From the NCBI GenBank assembly GCA_023453725.1, contig JAEXTB010000154.1, positions 1 through 7,620 of the forward strand: 7,620 nucleotides of DNA, in the 5' to 3' direction. The first letter of the stretch is position 1. Each line of letters opens with the position of its first letter. Of this stretch, positions 1 through 5,372 are shown piece after piece. The notes beneath the pieces are model-generated. The model worked only from the letters and a program-made list of their open reading frames with translations. It did not search any database and was not told the origin of the DNA. This DNA is from Bacillota bacterium (GTDB taxonomy: Bacteria; Bacillota; Clostridia; Christensenellales; CAG-138). Made by a program: the position numbers and the translations under genes.

Positions 1-750
1 ACGCAGTACAATGCCATAGTCGGTTTCCTGTGTACCATCGTACTTGGAAACAGCCGTTTTGTCAGTCTGACTTCGTTTGGTGTCGGCGCTCCATTCCAGC
101 CGGGAAAGCCTGCCCGCCGCAAGAGGGCTGTACGGCGTGCGTGCGACGTTCTGCTCCTTGCAGATCGGGATCAACTCGCGCTCATCCTCGCGGTAAAGAA
201 GATTGTAGTGATTCTGCATGGAGACGAACGGCGTCCAACCGTTGTCCCTGGCAGCAAGCTGCATGTTGTAAAATTGATAGCCGTACATGGCGGAAGCGCC
301 GAGCGCCCGCACCTTGCCTGCCTTAACAAGGCTGTCGAGCACCTCCATGGTTTCTTCCACCGGGGTATCGTAATCGAAACGGTGAATGATATAGAGATCC
401 AGATACTCTGTTCCGAGCCGTTTGAGCGTGCCGTCGATTTCACGCAGGATCGCTTTTTTTGAAAGATGGCCGTCGTTGAAATAGACCTTAGAGGCCAGCA
501 CCACCTTGTTGCGGGCGATATTGTTTTTGATGGCACGGCCCAGATACTCCTCACTGGTTCCCGCCGAATAGATATTGGCGGTATCGAAGAAATTGATGCC
601 CAGATCCAGCGCATGCTTGATGATCGCTTCGCTTTCCTCCGGGTTCAGCGTCCAAGCGTGCATTTTGCTCGCGGGGTCGCCGAAGCTCATGCAGCCCACG
701 CAGAAACGCGAGACCTGAAGCTCCGAATTTCCAAGTTGCGTATATTCCAT
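1..750 (-). CDS. Aldo/keto reductase, 3' end cut by window edge
   Basis: Cytosolic NAD(P)H-dependent oxidoreductase of the aldo/keto reductase superfamily, reducing aldehydes or ketones; the substrate cannot be told. The frame is open from the ATG at 750 to the left edge, giving 250 residues of a family usually near 320, so the C-terminus is missing. The start MEYTQLGNSELQVSR is the usual first beta-strand of the family. The catalytic tetrad is visible: Asp56 and Tyr61 (in FFDTANIYSAG), Lys88 (LASKVYF) and His123 (IIHRFDYDTP). A later segment, TPYSPLAAGRLSR (residues 205-217), matches the cofactor-side loop seen in YajO-like members. The Shine-Dalgarno AAGGAGAG (757-764) lies 6 nt before the ATG. 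The gene stands alone behind its own MerR-type promoter, which suggests induction by an electrophile, aldehyde or redox signal (inference). Confidence 0.93.
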   Translation of the reverse strand, partial: MEYTQLGNSELQVSRFCVGCMSFGDPASKMHAWTLNPEESEAIIKHALDLGINFFDTANIYSAGTSEEYLGRAIKNNIARNKVVLASKVYFNDGHLSKKAILREIDGTLKRLGTEYLDLYIIHRFDYDTPVEETMEVLDSLVKAGKVRALGASAMYGYQFYNMQLAARDNGWTPFVSMQNHYNLLYREDERELIPICKEQNVARTPYSPLAAGRLSRLEWSADTKRSQTDKTAVSKYDGTQETDYGIVLR

Positions 751-791
751 GTTGCACTCTCCTTACCGCTATTTTTTCTATTCCTGAAGTA

Positions 792-822
792 AGCCTATCA
801 CTTAGAGTTGACTCCAAGTCAA
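792..822 (-). promoter_or_regulatory. MerR-family-type promoter/operator of the aldo/keto reductase
   Basis: On the minus strand a -35 TTGACT (817-822) and a -10-like TAGGCT (792-797) are separated by 19 bp, too long for free sigma-70 recognition. The spacer region holds a 20-bp palindrome, ACTTGGAGTCAACTCTAAGT (800-819), whose 9-bp arms match at 8 positions. A long spacer with a dyad centred in it is the established arrangement for MerR-family activators (MerR, SoxR, and AdhR/NmlR-type regulators), which untwist the promoter. No MerR gene is in the window, so the regulator must be encoded elsewhere, possibly beyond the left edge. Confidence 0.75.
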
Positions 823-852
823 TAGGTTTTTTGATAAATTAATATACAAAGA

Positions 853-874
853 AGCACCTCATCTCTGAGATGCT
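853..874 (-). terminator. Possible weak terminator hairpin downstream of the cysteine-rich gene
   Basis: AGCATCTC and GAGGTGCT can pair on the minus strand over 8 positions, including one G-T wobble, with a 6-nt loop. The plus-strand version has a mismatch, so the structure favours minus-strand RNA. It lies about 60 nt after the stop of the cysteine-rich gene and is followed by TCTTTGTATATT, only a weak U tract. It would separate that gene from the aldo/keto reductase promoter. Confidence 0.4.
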
Positions 875-933
875 TAATCCTGAAGACGTTTTTTCAGAAA
901 GCGCAAGCTGTTTTCGGGTATTATGACTTCGCC

Positions 934-1443
934 CTAAACGAGAGGTTTATTATGATATGCAGGGCATCTTTTAAACTTATCCGCACACCGTTCTTCGTAG
1001 TATTTCTCCGAAACCTGCGTGCGCGTTCCCTGTCCGTACAGCCCCGGGCTGCAGCTTCTATCGCACCAATAACCTAAACTCCCCGCGTGCCTGCTGTAAG
1101 GGCAGATTTTGGTTTTAGTACTGTAGTGCGGACATGTTTTGAACTTACTAAAACAATACTCCAAAAGTTGTTCCTCCGCCAAACTGCTGTCTGCACGGAG
1201 ACAGCGCCCGGTGGTGACAGAAGTAGGTTCATAAAACTGGCATACCTTTCTAAATAGGCCCTTATATGTCGCCTCCTGAAATGGATTTATACAGTTATAG
1301 CGCATTTTATCAGCTTTATGTAATGCTGTGACATTGAGCATCTGAATGATGAAATACCAGTAATACATTTTGGGGCATAGAAAAGCTCCCGTGAGCCTTT
1401 GCTTGCCATCAATGCTATCCGTGTGCATCCATTTATACAACAA
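934..1443 (-). CDS. Small protein with a duplicated cysteine module, start uncertain
   Basis: I do not recognise the family. The open frame gives up to 169 residues from a TTG at 1443. The credible core is the last 109 residues (about 1263 to the stop). It contains two similar cysteine modules. Module 1 is Cys68-x12-Cys81-x15-Cys97-x6-Cys104-Pro-x-Tyr. Module 2 is Cys114-x12-Cys127 with an extra Cys131, then Cys153-x6-Cys160-Pro-x-Tyr. The segments CFSKFKTCPHY and CADKFKRCPAY show the repeat directly. Such spacing suggests a metal or iron-sulfur site, or a disulfide-rich fold (inference). No signal peptide or membrane segment is convincing in the core. The TTG start and the ATG at residue 6 have no Shine-Dalgarno; the only strong one (CAGGAGG, 1272-1278) lies inside the frame with no start codon after it. 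The first 60 residues may therefore be untranslated and the gene may be damaged. It is monocistronic. Confidence 0.6.
   Translation of the reverse strand: MLYKWMHTDSIDGKQRLTGAFLCPKMYYWYFIIQMLNVTALHKADKMRYNCINPFQEATYKGLFRKVCQFYEPTSVTTGRCLRADSSLAEEQLLEYCFSKFKTCPHYSTKTKICPYSRHAGSLGYWCDRSCSPGLYGQGTRTQVSEKYYEERCADKFKRCPAYHNKPLV
1272..1278 (-). promoter_or_regulatory. Orphan Shine-Dalgarno inside the cysteine-rich reading frame
   Basis: CAGGAGG on the minus strand is followed by CGACATATAAGGGC, with no ATG, GTG or TTG in frame at a usable distance. One extra G, giving CATATGAAGGGC, would create an in-frame ATG 7 nt after the GGAGG, with translation beginning MKGLFRKVCQFYEP just before the first module cysteine. 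The sequence is what a 1-nt deletion in a start codon would leave, but a fortuitous purine run cannot be excluded. Confidence 0.45.
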
Positions 1444-1452
1444 ACTTGAATA

Positions 1453-1485
1453 TTTATAGAAAACTTATAAGTATTAGAGAGTCAA
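1453..1485 (-). promoter_or_regulatory. Weak candidate promoter for the cysteine-rich gene
   Basis: The minus strand has TTGACT (1480-1485) and then an AT-rich run that includes TATAAA (1453-1458), but the spacer between them is 21 bp and no good -10 lies at 17-18 bp. A 10-bp perfect palindrome, ACTTATAAGT (1463-1472), sits between them. It is listed because it is the best -35 match upstream of the gene. Confidence 0.3.
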
Positions 1486-1723
1486 TTATTCTTTAATATC
1501 GTGTTCAGATTCTTTGTTCATTCCCATGGTGTACTTCTATGCGTTCGGAATTTTCTATATTATAACAGTATTTATTTTACAATTCATTTATAAAACTGGC
1601 AAGTGCCCTACCTCAATACGGAACCGCCATTTACCCGTTATACCTGAGTGCTATCCAACGCCATTCTGTCGCTACAGATCGGTGGGAGCTTCGACTTCCC
1701 TACCCTCGATATAAAAATACATA
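1486..1723. other. AT-rich intergenic stretch without a convincing gene
   Basis: This belongs to a stretch of more than 400 bases between the cysteine-rich gene and adhE. Frames on both strands are short, lack Shine-Dalgarno sequences and resemble no family I know. The part up to about 1590 is strongly AT-rich; about 1600-1710 is more mixed and could be a relic of a gene or repeat. I see no transposase, tRNA or terminal inverted repeats here. Confidence 0.6.
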
Positions 1724-1752
1724 TTGACATAAATTTATCAAAGTGGTATCTT
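1724..1752 (+). promoter_or_regulatory. Candidate adhE promoter
   Basis: A perfect -35 TTGACA (1724-1729), a 17-bp spacer and TATCTT (1747-1752, 4 of 6 to consensus) make a good housekeeping promoter. The start site would fall near 1759, leaving a leader of about 120 nt before adhE. A second TTGACA (1751-1756) lies 27 bp downstream, but its -10 (TTGTAT at 18 bp) is poorer; it may be a second promoter. Confidence 0.6.
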
Positions 1753-1785
1753 GACATTGTCAGATAATTAACGATTGTATCTGAC
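1747..1785 (+). repeat. Three related repeat boxes at the adhE promoter and transcript start
   Basis: TATCTTGAC (1747-1755), GTCAGATA (1759-1766) and TATCTGAC (1778-1785) are related. The second and third form a perfect 8-bp inverted repeat with an 11-nt gap. The first and second can pair with one bulged base and a 3-nt loop, so the middle box could pair with either neighbour. The first box overlaps the candidate -10. This could be an operator for a dimeric repressor or a pair of alternative hairpins at the 5' end of the mRNA. It does not match the TTGTGAA-N4-TTCACAA type of site used by Rex. Confidence 0.55.
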
Positions 1786-1865
1786 CCAACCCGGCAAGCA
1801 TAAGGGGAGCTGCAACGCATCCGTAGTACGCGCACGGTGACCCTTGCTATATATTTCATTTTAAA
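1786..1865 (+). promoter_or_regulatory. adhE 5' leader with possible long-range pairing
   Basis: The leader is GC-richer than the DNA upstream. AGCATAAGGG (1797-1806) can pair with CCCTTGCT (1841-1848) through a 2-nt bulge, enclosing about 34 nt with a small internal CCGT/ACGG stem (1821-1824 with 1834-1837). It matches no riboswitch consensus I can recall, and there is no intrinsic terminator inside it. The pairing is modest and may be chance. Confidence 0.3.
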
Positions 1866-1880
1866 AAAGGAGCATGGAGT

Positions 1881-4487
1881 ATGGAAAAGCTCAAGGAGCA
1901 AAAGGATCAGAAGCCGGACATCAACGGCATGATCGATGCGCTGGTGAAAAAGGCTGATGCTGCGCTTGCGGCGTACATGGAGCTTGATCAGCAGCAGGTT
2001 GATACCATTGTACACGCCATGACGCTTGCAGGCCTTGACAACCACCTCACTTTAGCAAAGCTTGCCTATGAGGAAACCGGCCGCGGCGTGGTGGAAGACA
2101 AAGTCATCAAAAACATGTTCGCAACCGAATACATCTACCACAGCATCAAGAATGAAAAGACCGTGGGCGTCGTAGCGGAAAATGAGCTGGAAGGTTATGT
2201 GGAAGTGGCGGAACCCGTCGGTGTGATCGCAGGCGTTACCCCTGTAACAAACCCTACCTCCACCACGATGTTTAAATGTCTGATTTCCGCAAAGACGCGC
2301 AACCCCATCATATTCGCATTCCACCCCTCCGCACAAAAGTGCTCAAGCGAAGCCGCGCGCATTGTACGCGACGCCGCGATAAAGCACGGTGCGCCCAAGG
2401 ATTGCATCCAGTGGGTGGAAGTACCCTCCATTGAGGCAACCAACGCTTTAATGAACCACCCGGGCGTAGCGCTGATACTCGCAACCGGCGGTTCTGCCAT
2501 GGTGCGCTCTGCATACAGCGCCGGAAAGCCCGCGCTTGGCGTAGGCCCCGGCAACGTGCCCTGCTACGTCAACAAAAATGTGGATGTGGAACGCGCCTGC
2601 AACGACCTCATCCTCTCCAAGACATTTGACAACGGCATGATCTGCGCTTCCGAACAGGCTGTGATTGTGGACCGCGAAATCTCCGCGCAATTTGAAGCGA
2701 CCATGAAAAACAACGCCTGCTACTTCCTCAATGAGGAAGAGACGGATAAGGTGACAAAGTACGTCATCAACGTAGAAAAGCTGGCGGTCAATCCGGCAGT
2801 CGTCGGCAAACCCGCAGCATGGATTGCGGAGCAGGCGGGCGTAAAGGTCCCCGCCGATACCAAAATGCTGCTTGCAAAACTCCCCCACCCCTCCCGTGAA
2901 TTCCCGCTTTCTCTTGAAAAACTCTCCCCCGTGCTTGCTTACTTTGTTGTTGAGGACGATAAGCAGGGCTTTGAATACGCGCAAAAGATGCTGGAGCTTG
3001 GCGGCCTTGGCCATTCCGCCGTCATCCACTCCAATGACGAAGCGCTGTGCAAAGCCTACGGCGAAGCCATGAAGGTCGGCCGCGTCATTGCAAACTCCCC
3101 TTCTTCGCATGGCGCAATCGGCGACCTGTACAACACCAATACGCCGTCGCTCACGCTTGGATGCGGATCGTTTGGGCGCAACTCCACGACCTCCAACGTG
3201 TCCTCCGTCAACCTCATCAACAAAAAACGCATCGCGCAGAGGAAAGTGAATATGCAATGGTTTAAAATTCCCCCCAAGATTTATTTTGAGGAGAACTCCG
3301 TGCAATATCTGGAGCACATGCCGAACATCAGCCGCGCGTTCATCGTAACCGACCCCATGATGGTACAGTTGGGCTATGTGGATAAAGTGCTCTACTACCT
3401 ACGCAAACGCCAGATTTACTGCCACAGCGAAATCTTCTCCGAAGTGGAGCCCGATCCTTCCGTAGATACCATTATGCGCGGCGTGAAGGCCATGAACGTA
3501 TTCCAGCCGGACGTCATCATCGCTTTAGGCGGCGGTTCCGCAATTGACGCAGCAAAGGGCATGTGGCTGTTCTATGAATATCCGGATACATCCTTTGACG
3601 GCCTCAGGCTGCGGTTCCTGGACATCAGAAAACGCGCCTTCCACTTCCCCAACCTCGGCAAGAAGACACAGATGGTGGCCATCCCCACCACTTCCGGCAC
3701 GGGTTCGGAAGTCACCTCCTTCTCCGTCATTACGGATAAGGCAAACGGCAACGTCAAGTACCCGCTGGCGGATTACGAGCTTACCCCTGACGTCGCGATC
3801 ATTGATCCGCAGTTTGTGCGCACGCTTCCGAAGACTATCGTCGCAGATACCGGGATGGACGTACTGACCCACGCGATCGAGGCGTATGTTTCCATACTCG
3901 CTTCCGATTATACGAACGGCCTTGCCATCAAGGCCATCGAGCTGGTGTTCAAGTACCTATACCGTTCCTACAGCGACCCGAACGATACCGTAGCGCGTGA
4001 AAAGATGCACAACGCTTCCTGCATCGCGGGTATGGCGTTCACCAACGCGTTTTTAGGCATCAACCACTCTTTGGCGCACAAGCTTGGCGGCGAGTTCCAT
4101 ATCCCGCACGGCCGCGCAAACGCGGTGCTGCTGCCGCACGTCATCGCCTACAACGCGCAGAAGCCCACCAAGTTTGCTGCCTTCCCCAAGTACGGCAAGT
4201 TTGTGGCGGATTACCGCTATGCGCAAATTGCGCGGTACTTAGGCTTCCCCGGTGCAACGGAAGCGGAACAGATCCAAAGCCTTATCAATGAGATCAAACA
4301 TTTGATGCAGCTGATGAACATGCCGCTTTCCATCAAGGCGTGCGGTATCGAAGAAGCCGCCTTCTTCTCCAAGGTGCCCGCCCTTGCGGAGCGCGCGTTT
4401 GAAGACCAGTGCACGACCGCAAACCCCCGCTACCCGCTGATTGCCGAGCTTGCGGACATCTACAAAAAAGCGTACTACGGGGAATAA
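1881..4487 (+). CDS. adhE: Bifunctional acetaldehyde-CoA/alcohol dehydrogenase AdhE
   Basis: This cytosolic fermentative enzyme reduces acetyl-CoA to acetaldehyde and then to ethanol, using two NADH. It is complete at 868 residues, normal for the family (E. coli AdhE has 891). The N-terminal aldehyde dehydrogenase domain (about 15-445) carries GVTPVTNPTSTT (118-129), the NAD-binding GPGNVP segment (222-227) and the catalytic thiol Cys255 in NGMICASEQ. A linker near 446-462 leads to the iron-dependent alcohol dehydrogenase domain (about 463-868). This has GGGSAIDAAKG (550-560) and PTTSGTGSE (602-610), and its iron ligands fit Asp660, His664, His729 and His743 (in TGMDVLTHAIEA and NHSLAHKLGGEFHIPHG). 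AdhE proteins usually assemble into spirosome filaments. The Shine-Dalgarno AAAGGAG (1866-1872) lies 8 nt before the ATG; an earlier ATG at 1874 is out of frame. The gene is monocistronic between its own promoter and terminator. Confidence 0.98.
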   Translation: MEKLKEQKDQKPDINGMIDALVKKADAALAAYMELDQQQVDTIVHAMTLAGLDNHLTLAKLAYEETGRGVVEDKVIKNMFATEYIYHSIKNEKTVGVVAENELEGYVEVAEPVGVIAGVTPVTNPTSTTMFKCLISAKTRNPIIFAFHPSAQKCSSEAARIVRDAAIKHGAPKDCIQWVEVPSIEATNALMNHPGVALILATGGSAMVRSAYSAGKPALGVGPGNVPCYVNKNVDVERACNDLILSKTFDNGMICASEQAVIVDREISAQFEATMKNNACYFLNEEETDKVTKYVINVEKLAVNPAVVGKPAAWIAEQAGVKVPADTKMLLAKLPHPSREFPLSLEKLSPVLAYFVVEDDKQGFEYAQKMLELGGLGHSAVIHSNDEALCKAYGEAMKVGRVIANSPSSHGAIGDLYNTNTPSLTLGCGSFGRNSTTSNVSSVNLINKKRIAQRKVNMQWFKIPPKIYFEENSVQYLEHMPNISRAFIVTDPMMVQLGYVDKVLYYLRKRQIYCHSEIFSEVEPDPSVDTIMRGVKAMNVFQPDVIIALGGGSAIDAAKGMWLFYEYPDTSFDGLRLRFLDIRKRAFHFPNLGKKTQMVAIPTTSGTGSEVTSFSVITDKANGNVKYPLADYELTPDVAIIDPQFVRTLPKTIVADTGMDVLTHAIEAYVSILASDYTNGLAIKAIELVFKYLYRSYSDPNDTVAREKMHNASCIAGMAFTNAFLGINHSLAHKLGGEFHIPHGRANAVLLPHVIAYNAQKPTKFAAFPKYGKFVADYRYAQIARYLGFPGATEAEQIQSLINEIKHLMQLMNMPLSIKACGIEEAAFFSKVPALAERAFEDQCTTANPRYPLIAELADIYKKAYYGE

Positions 4488-4497
4488 AGGAAATAGA

Positions 4498-4532
4498 AAA
4501 AGCGTGCTCCACAGCGGGGCACGCTTTTTTTT
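4498..4532 (+). terminator. Strong intrinsic terminator after adhE, probably bidirectional
   Basis: AAAAGCGTGCTCC (4498-4510) pairs with GGGGCACGCTTTT (4516-4528) over 13 positions, including one wobble, with a 5-nt loop ACAGC. A run of eight T ends at 4532. It begins 10 nt after the adhE stop. The A run on the left side gives the minus-strand copy a TTTTT tail, so it can also end transcription of the convergent bofA gene, whose stop is 13 nt away. Confidence 0.93.
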
Positions 4533-4544
4533 CATACAGACCGT

Positions 4545-4811
4545 TTATAGAAACAGCTTTAAGAGTACAAGCAATATTACGCCCGGTACGCCGAATATGC
4601 CTGTCACAAGCGCGTTGACGGCGTTGAGCGGCAACGTAAACGCAAACAACGCGCCGCCGATCTGGTTGATGATCGTGAGCACAATAAACCCGATGATGCT
4701 GCTGAAAATGAGCTTGCCAATCCATTTGAGCGGCACAACAAGCACCATGGCCAGCACATAGAGCACAACAAGCCCCGCCGCAAACGCCAACAATATTCCT
4801 ACGACATCCAT
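4545..4811 (-). CDS. bofA: BofA-family pro-sigma-K processing inhibitor
   Basis: BofA is a small integral membrane protein of the forespore outer membrane. In Bacillus subtilis it holds the intramembrane protease SpoIVFB inactive, so that pro-sigma-K is cut only after a forespore signal. This 88-residue protein has the family length (about 87). It shows two hydrophobic segments (about 3-27 and 33-57) and the diagnostic C-terminal stretch LPLNAVNALVTGIFGVPGVI (60-79), followed by LLVLLKLFL. Polar Asn49, Asn63 and Asn66 lie in the region where the Bacillus protein uses conserved Asn/Thr residues for inhibition (alignment by eye). The Shine-Dalgarno GGAG (4819-4822) is 7 nt before the ATG. It lies directly downstream of a yaaL-family gene, the same pairing as in Bacillus, which strengthens the call. 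Whether SpoIVFB exists in this organism cannot be seen here. Confidence 0.88.
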   Translation of the reverse strand: MDVVGILLAFAAGLVVLYVLAMVLVVPLKWIGKLIFSSIIGFIVLTIINQIGGALFAFTLPLNAVNALVTGIFGVPGVILLVLLKLFL

Positions 4812-4826
4812 ATCCTCACTCCATCG

Positions 4827-4848
4827 ATATGCTTTCGTCCAAGCATAT
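4827..4848 (-). repeat. Inverted repeat just upstream of the bofA ribosome binding site
   Basis: ATATGCTT (4827-4834) and AAGCATAT (4841-4848) form a perfect 8-bp stem with a 6-nt loop. It ends 4 nt before the bofA Shine-Dalgarno. It could be an mRNA hairpin in the yaaL-bofA transcript or an operator. There is no T run, so it is not a terminator. Confidence 0.5.
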
Positions 4849-4853
4849 GCATA

Positions 4854-4883
4854 GGCGGGGCAGGCTATGCCGCAGGCCCCGCC
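4854..4883 (-). terminator. GC-rich hairpin between the yaaL-family gene and bofA
   Basis: GGCGGGGC (4854-4861) and GCCCCGCC (4876-4883) form a perfect 8-bp GC stem. A small GGC/GCC helix lies inside the 14-nt loop. On minus it starts 3 nt after the upstream gene's stop. The following sequence is TATGCATATG rather than a T run, so it is more likely a 3'-end stabiliser, pause site or partial attenuator than a full terminator. That would allow some read-through into bofA. Confidence 0.45.
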
Positions 4884-4886
4884 GTC

Positions 4887-5285
4887 TTAACGCTCAGTTT
4901 TATGGTCTGCATTGCGCAGCAGATAAATATAGCGTTTCTTTGCCGCCTCCATATCATAAACGGCATAGTCCACCAATTCCGGGTCCGAAACGCTTTCAAA
5001 ATAGGCTGTGGCCTTTTTCCAATCCTCCAGCGCGTGCTGCACCTGCTCGCGATAAGCACGGTCTTCACGCCGCACGGTCTGTGCGCTGGGGCGAGCTGGC
5101 ATCTCCATGATCAGCTCCGCCCCTTCTTCCTCTTCGGCGCGGAAAAGCCAATCCTGCAGCCGTTGCGTCAGTTTCTTTTTGCCGGGCGCGGGCGCGGGAA
5201 CCGGACCATCTTCCGGCATAAACGATTTTTCCTCGTTCGGTTCATTGAACTCAAGCGGGTCGTAATGGTTCCATATCTTTCTCAT
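4887..5285 (-). CDS. YaaL-family (DUF2508) protein with an N-terminal extension
   Basis: The function is unknown; the family is named after Bacillus yaaL, found between recR and bofA. The 132-residue product has a C-terminal half (about 75-126) that reads as DUF2508: a helical ALEDWKKATAYFESVSDPELVDYA followed by YDMEAAKKRYIYLLRNA, matching the usual A-x-x-RY-x-x-LL-R ending. YaaL proteins are normally near 75-90 residues. Here about 70 extra residues precede the domain: an acidic stretch, a Pro/Ala-rich segment (PVPAPAPGKKK, 28-38) and an acidic EEEE patch near 51-54. No signal peptide or membrane helix is seen. The start is fixed by the excellent Shine-Dalgarno AAGGAGG (5293-5299), 7 nt before the ATG. 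bofA follows 75 nt downstream on the same strand, probably in the same transcript, but recR is absent. Confidence 0.78.
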   Translation of the reverse strand: MRKIWNHYDPLEFNEPNEEKSFMPEDGPVPAPAPGKKKLTQRLQDWLFRAEEEEGAELIMEMPARPSAQTVRREDRAYREQVQHALEDWKKATAYFESVSDPELVDYAVYDMEAAKKRYIYLLRNADHKTER

Positions 5286-5296
5286 GGGAATTCCTC

Positions 5297-5320
5297 CTTG
5301 TGTAGGGTTGCTTACACAAG
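5297..5320 (-). repeat. Inverted repeat overlapping the YaaL-family Shine-Dalgarno
   Basis: CTTGTGTA (5297-5304) and TACACAAG (5313-5320) are perfect 8-bp inverted copies with an 8-nt gap. On the minus-strand RNA the downstream arm ends in ACAAG, where the final AAG is the beginning of the AAGGAGG Shine-Dalgarno (5293-5299). Folding would partly bury the ribosome site; alternatively it is an operator for a dimeric regulator. No confident -10/-35 pair was found between here and the flavodoxin stop. Confidence 0.55.
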
Positions 5321-5372
5321 TATTCCCAAAAAGATAGGTGTCATAACCCCAAATAAAGTGTCTTGCCGTAAA

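Noticed and set aside
1685..1710. TTCGACT loop resembling a tRNA T-loop with GGGAG/TTCCC flanks
   Set aside because: The stem and loop registers do not agree, and no acceptor, D or anticodon arms are found around it.
1514..1714. 66-residue plus-strand open frame with a hydrophobic N-terminus
   Set aside because: It needs a TTG start, has no Shine-Dalgarno, and its hydrophobic part simply reflects AT-rich codons. The rest is low in any recognisable pattern.
1751..1785. Possible Rex operator in front of adhE
   Set aside because: The dyad is GTCAGATA with an 11-nt gap, not TTGTGAA-like arms with a 4-nt gap.
1874..1876. Alternative ATG seven bases before the adhE start
   Set aside because: It is out of frame with adhE and too close to the Shine-Dalgarno; the ATG at 1881 has ideal spacing.
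1638..2045. 135-residue minus-strand open frame
   Set aside because: It is antisense to the start of adhE and its promoter region, with no ribosome site or family resemblance.
2448..3317. 289-residue minus-strand open frame antisense to adhE
   Set aside because: Its length comes from the codon bias of adhE on the opposite strand. The His/Val/Phe-rich product shows no domain, and adhE is certain.
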